Shown here piece after piece: positions 62,095-64,000 of a DNA stretch of 64,000 nt. Below the pieces are notes generated by a model. It was given only the letters and a program-made list of their open reading frames with translations, was not told the DNA's origin and ran no database searches. Origin of the DNA: Aquiluna sp. KACHI24 (lineage in GTDB: Bacteria; Actinomycetota; Actinomycetes; Actinomycetales; Microbacteriaceae); assembly GCF_025997915.1 (NCBI RefSeq), contig NZ_AP026677.1:1395349-1459348 (forward strand). The letters are read 5' to 3'. Made by a program: the position numbers and the translations under genes. Every line of letters starts with the position of its first letter. Positions within the stretch are counted from its first letter, which is position 1.

Positions 62095-63011
62095 GTTTGT
62101 TTCTTCTTCTTTTTCGCGCGCTGCTTGCCGACCGGCTGCTGACGCTTCTTGGTCTCTTCTTCTGCCGCTGCAGTGGGCTCCTCAATCTGGAGCTTGCCCT
62201 TGCGAGCTAGGCGCTCCTCGCGTGCCTTGAAGGCCGGAGAGCCAGGGGTTGGCATGTTTCGGATTACCAGGAACTGCTGTCCCATGGTCCAGAAGTTTGA
62301 AACCAACCAGTAAGTCATGACTCCAAGCGGGAAAGTCACGCCGGAGATCAAAAATACAAAAGGCAGCACGTACAACAGAATCTTCTGGGTCTGCATGAAC
62401 TGGCTGTTCTGCACATCAGGGTTCTGGTTTTTGGTCATGATCTGCTTTTGAGTAATGAACTGGGAAGCAGTCATTAGGAAAATCATGGTTCCGGCAAGGA
62501 TCTTGACGTTTAGGTCATCGCTACCAAAGAAGGTGTCGGAAAGTCGCGCACCGAAGATCTCGGCCTGGGAGAAGGACTGCGCCAGGGCGGCGTCCAGAAG
62601 GCCCACACCAGCCTTGTTCCGCTGAGCATCATTTAGAACAAAGAACAGACCCATGAAAATTGGCATCTGCAGCAGAAGTGGCAGGCAGGAGCTGAGCGGG
62701 TTTGAACCGGTGCGCTTGTATAGGTCCATTTGCTCACGGGCAAACTTCTCACGAGATTCGCGGTCTGTCTTGCCCTTGTACTTTTTTTGTAGCTTCAAAA
62801 GCTCTGGCTGGACCAGCATCATGTTGCGCTGGCTCTTGATTTGCTTCACGAAAACCGGGATTAGGGCAGCTCTAACGACAAGCACTAGACCAACGATGGC
62901 CAGCACCCACGAGGCACCTGAGTTAAAGGAGAAACCGATCGAGCTGAATAGGGTGTGGAAAGAAACCAGAATGAGCTCAATTAGCCACTTGATGGGCCAC
63001 AACAGGTCCAT
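62091..63011 (-). CDS. yidC: Membrane protein insertase YidC
   Basis: A 306-residue YidC/Oxa1-type insertase with five membrane helices. The hydrophilic groove Arg lies near residue 42 (RAALIPVF), followed by the KQIKSQRNMMLVQPELLKLQKKYKGK loop and PLLLQMPIFMGLFFVL near 115. The C-terminal tail is highly basic (KKKKKQT), for ribosome contact. It lies in the rpmH-rnpA-yidD-yidC-jag order. Confidence 0.95.
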   Translation of the reverse strand: MDLLWPIKWLIELILVSFHTLFSSIGFSFNSGASWVLAIVGLVLVVRAALIPVFVKQIKSQRNMMLVQPELLKLQKKYKGKTDRESREKFAREQMDLYKRTGSNPLSSCLPLLLQMPIFMGLFFVLNDAQRNKAGVGLLDAALAQSFSQAEIFGARLSDTFFGSDDLNVKILAGTMIFLMTASQFITQKQIMTKNQNPDVQNSQFMQTQKILLYVLPFVFLISGVTFPLGVMTYWLVSNFWTMGQQFLVIRNMPTPGSPAFKAREERLARKGKLQIEEPTAAAEEETKKRQQPVGKQRAKKKKKQT

Positions 63012-63015
63012 TGGC

Positions 63016-63330
63016 TTACCTCGACTTTTCTTCTATAGCGGGACTTACAAATCCTAGCCTGCTGACCGTTATCCAGCGTGGGGCAGTTTTGGGGTCGTCA
63101 ATACCACCCTGAGACCAAGGATTGCAGCGCAGGATTCGCCAAATAATCATGGGAACCCCCTTGATTACTCCCAGATTCTGCAAAGTCTGCAATCCATAGG
63201 AGGAGCAGGAGGGGTAATAGCGGCAAACATCCCCATAGAGCGGAGAGATCAGCTTGCGCCAAAGCAGAACTAAAGAAATGAGTAGGTTGCGTGGCACCAA
63301 AACCAAAATCAAGAGGAGTTTAGAAGTCAC
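63016..63330 (-). CDS. yidD: Membrane protein insertion efficiency factor YidD
   Basis: A 104-residue YidD (haemolysin-like PF01809). It starts with a hydrophobic stretch, then CRYYPSCSSYGLQTLQ near residues 36-50 and RILRCNPWSQGGIDDP near 66-80, the conserved Cys-rich core. It assists YidC. Its start overlaps rnpA by four bases, and it is followed by yidC after four bases. Confidence 0.93.
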   Translation of the reverse strand: MTSKLLLILVLVPRNLLISLVLLWRKLISPLYGDVCRYYPSCSSYGLQTLQNLGVIKGVPMIIWRILRCNPWSQGGIDDPKTAPRWITVSRLGFVSPAIEEKSR

Positions 63331-63644
63331 TTCAACCTCTGCAGAAGGCCAATCAGAGACGAGCGCAAGTCTTCGAAACTGGCCTCAGCCGATGCCGGGT
63401 GGAGCCTCACAACTAGGTCAAATCCAGTAAGTGATTCGAGTTGCTCTCGGAGTATTTCTCTGCTCCGCCTGCGGACTAGGTTTCGCACAACGGCATTGCC
63501 GATTGATTTGGGTGTGACAAACGCGGCCCTGGAAGAGCCAGCCACATAGTGGATTGTTGCAAGGGGAGATGAGGCTCTGCGACCCTCGCGAATAACTGCC
63601 CTTATTTCATCGGATTTAGTAAGCCGATGAGCGCTAGGCAGCAA
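63327..63644 (-). CDS. rnpA: Ribonuclease P protein component
   Basis: A 105-residue RnpA from TTG 63644 (LPSAHRLTKSDEIRAV). Its RNR motif region is AVVRNLVRRRSREILRE (near residues 47-63). It is the protein partner of the RNase P RNA for tRNA 5' maturation. It lies seven bases after rpmH and overlaps yidD by four. Confidence 0.93.
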   Translation of the reverse strand: MLPSAHRLTKSDEIRAVIREGRRASSPLATIHYVAGSSRAAFVTPKSIGNAVVRNLVRRRSREILREQLESLTGFDLVVRLHPASAEASFEDLRSSLIGLLQRLK

Positions 63645-63651
63645 GAGCGGC

Positions 63652-63789
63652 CTAGGCGCTTAGCTCAGCGCGTCCCTTTGCACGACGGGCAGAAAGGATT
63701 GCACGTCCGGCGCGGGTGCGCATGCGAGCACGGAAACCGTGGGTCTTTGCACGACGACGGTTGTTCGGCTGGAAAGTGCGCTTGCTCAC
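63652..63789 (-). CDS. rpmH: 50S ribosomal protein L34
   Basis: A 45-residue bL34 from GTG 63789 ([19 protein letters not shown]) ending ELSA. The core [10 protein letters not shown] and [17 protein letters not shown] match the family. It starts the origin-adjacent operon rpmH-rnpA-yidD-yidC-jag-rsmG-parA-parB. A strong promoter lies 50-80 bases upstream, with a small hairpin (AGGACC-4-GGTCCT, 63811-63826) in the leader. Confidence 0.97.
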   Translation of the reverse strand: MSKRTFQPNNRRRAKTHGFRARMRTRAGRAILSARRAKGRAELSA

Positions 63790-63839
63790 TTGAAACTCCC
63801 TGTATTCTTCAGGACCGCCCGGTCCTAGACAACCTGAGT

Positions 63840-63869
63840 AATTTACGCCATGTCATCGGGATGAGTCAA
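63840..63869 (-). promoter_or_regulatory. Promoter of rpmH-rnpA operon
   Basis: TTGACT (63869-63864) followed by 18 bases and TAAATT (63845-63840) on the minus strand: a good housekeeping-sigma promoter 51 bases before the rpmH GTG. Beyond it, 63870-64000 shows no DnaA box or gene that I can name; by analogy the dnaA gene should begin on the plus strand just past the window. Confidence 0.65.
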
Positions 63870-64000
63870 GCCTGGATTCCGAACTAATTCACGATCTGGA
63901 TTCTCTCTCATACTTTTTGTCATATTTTGGGAATGACACGCCGAGAGAATTTGATATCTGCCCGACTTCTATGTTGAATGTCCGAGTTGAAGTTTTTTGG

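Overview
The window is a gene-dense chromosomal stretch of an actinobacterium with moderate GC. The best fit is a small-genome member of Microbacteriaceae (the Rhodoluna/Aquiluna 'Luna' freshwater type); this placement is inference. The evidence is the dnaK-grpE-dnaJ-hspR-clpB operon with HspR-type (HAIR) operators, the rpmH-rnpA-yidD-yidC-jag-rsmG-parA-parB order with two perfect parS sites, the Nudix/membrane protein/murJ/trxB/trxA cluster, zinc-ligand-free L28/L33/S14 beside zur-znuABC, and intergenic gaps mostly under 100 bases. Many neighbours overlap by 1-14 bases. I saw no rRNA, tRNA, insertion sequence, prophage or CRISPR array.

Layout. 1-8,600: two small membrane proteins, a 2-Cys-like glutathione peroxidase, a Nudix hydrolase, and a giant 2,283-residue surface protein (Ig-like repeats, C-type lectin domain, Thr/Pro hinge, Ala tract, multi-pass membrane C-terminus). 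8,600-17,400: an unrecognised protein, purA, a SpoU methyltransferase, a HAD phosphatase, an MFS transporter, pyrE, xth, an AlkD-like protein and a CASTOR/POLLUX-like channel. 17,400-23,400: the heat-shock operon. 23,400-32,500: asparaginase, two MFS transporters, BlaI and M56 proteins around a DUF305 lipoprotein, dcd, a nucleotidyltransferase-like protein with a membrane esterase, and a Pif1/RecD-like helicase. 32,500-40,550: a CopD-CtaG fusion, a methyltransferase-like membrane protein, HU, a YcaQ-like protein, S14-L33-L28 and the zinc uptake genes with zur. 40,550-47,500: a 2-oxoacid dehydrogenase E1alpha-E1beta-E2 operon, a holin-like membrane protein, a hydrolase behind a tiny WxG-like protein, and purB. 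47,500-52,800: dnaB, a dense DnaA-box cluster, rplI-rpsR-ssb-rpsF and the CCA enzyme. 52,800-59,000: Nudix, a short DUF6049-like protein, murJ, trxB, trxA, an aminotransferase and ddl. 59,000-64,000: parB, parA, rsmG, jag, yidC, yidD, rnpA and rpmH, ending just before the expected dnaA.

How it works together. Most of the window is core housekeeping (purine and pyrimidine synthesis, protein quality control, replication and segregation, membrane insertion, zinc homeostasis). The chaperone set looks reduced: DnaJ has no zinc finger and ClpB has no N-domain. The clearest accessory element is the giant surface protein. The most striking non-coding element is the array of same-strand DnaA boxes between dnaB and rplI, about 14 kb from the usual origin neighbourhood. 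A further unusual element is a 55-codon reading frame that contains a parS site and is translationally coupled to parA.
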